Below, piece by piece: positions 6,866-7,121 of a DNA stretch of 7,121 nucleotides; position 1 is the first letter of the stretch; every line of letters begins with the position of its first letter. This DNA comes from Saprospirales bacterium (GTDB lineage Bacteria; Bacteroidota; Bacteroidia; Chitinophagales; Saprospiraceae), in contig DLXL01000593.1 in assembly GCA_003448025.1 (NCBI GenBank), positions 5,390 to 12,510 on the forward strand, in the 5' to 3' direction. The notes under the pieces are model-generated. The model was not told the origin of the DNA, did no database searches, and was given only the letters and a program-made list of their open reading frames with translations. The position numbers were made by a program, and so were the translations under genes.

Positions 6866-7121
6866 ATGAAGAAAAATATTTGGACATATGTAGCTTTGTT
6901 TTTCCTGCTGATCATTACCAGCAGATTTATTTACAGTTGGTTATACGTATGGCCGGTTATAAAAGAGTTGGATACTGAAGGTGTGACAACTATTGGCATC
7001 ATAGATGAATTGCCTGTTGAAAGAAGTACCGATAGATACCGTAATGAAACCTATTATGTTAATGTGACTTTTGAGGCAGATGGAGGGAGATATTTTATAA
7101 ATATAGCCCCGTGCATTTTTA
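6866..7121 (+). CDS. Membrane-anchored protein, function unknown (3' end outside window)
   Basis: The frame opens with ATG AAG AAA AAT and remains open for 85 codons to the window edge, so the gene is incomplete. MKKNIW is followed by a hydrophobic helix (about residues 7-30, VALFFLLIITSRFIYSWLYVW). After this comes an extracytoplasmic-looking segment with strand-like pieces: GVTTIGIIDELPVE (39-52), then ETYYVNVTFEADGGRYFIN (61-79). This helix-then-strands layout, with a valine/isoleucine-rich strand and a later polar hairpin, somewhat resembles DUF3592-type membrane proteins, but too little is visible to say so firmly. The helix could be an uncleaved signal anchor. It starts 19 bases after the small barrel gene and is probably part of the same transcript. 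Confidence 0.7.
   Translation, partial: MKKNIWTYVALFFLLIITSRFIYSWLYVWPVIKELDTEGVTTIGIIDELPVERSTDRYRNETYYVNVTFEADGGRYFINIAPCIF

Noticed and set aside
6905..6924. CTGCTG...CAGCAG hairpin within the last, incomplete gene
   Set aside because: It has a 6-bp stem with an 8-base loop in the middle of a membrane-helix coding stretch; simple codon content explains it.

Overview
The window reads as chromosomal DNA of a Bacteroidota bacterium. The main reasons are a carboxypeptidase-regulatory-like plus DUF5686-type outer-membrane protein (a Bacteroidota hallmark), a second small probable outer-membrane barrel protein, a lipoprotein with a lipobox, weak or absent Shine-Dalgarno sequences, and a good match to the Bacteroidota promoter form (TTTG, about 20 bp, TAnnTTTG). 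A Saprospiraceae/Chitinophagales-like host is my guess only; nothing here fixes a genus.

Layout. Bases 1-310 hold no convincing gene, but contain a possible insertion-sequence end. A minus-strand AT-rich gene (311-1267) encodes a 318-residue lipoprotein of unknown function, with a candidate promoter at 1373-1404. A noncoding stretch (about 1405-1759) leads to a plus-strand gene for a DUF418/YeiB-like polytopic membrane protein (1760-2842). That gene is bracketed by a 15-nt exact inverted repeat (1554-1568 and 2877-2891), whose right copy is part of a hairpin just after the stop codon. A second, larger palindromic element with 18-nt arms (2980-3056) follows. It ends a few bases before the long DUF5686-type gene (start 3089 preferred, or 3059; end 5584). 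Three further plus-strand genes follow closely: a two-helix membrane protein with a cytoplasmic domain (5585-6271), a small secreted probable beta-barrel (6301-6846), and a membrane-anchored protein cut by the window edge (6866 onward).

How the genes relate. The last four genes are co-directional with gaps of 0, 29 and 19 bases, so they look like one transcription unit concerned with the cell envelope, though no shared function can be read from the sequence. The lipoprotein gene is divergent from the rest. Base composition shifts strongly by eye: about one third G+C in the lipoprotein gene, near half in the DUF418 gene, clearly above half in the DUF5686 gene and about 40-45% after it. This suggests a region assembled from parts with different histories.

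I found no RNA gene, CRISPR array, complete mobile element or recognisable defence or biosynthetic system. The most interesting content is the two intergenic palindromic repeat elements and the uncharacterised small envelope genes.
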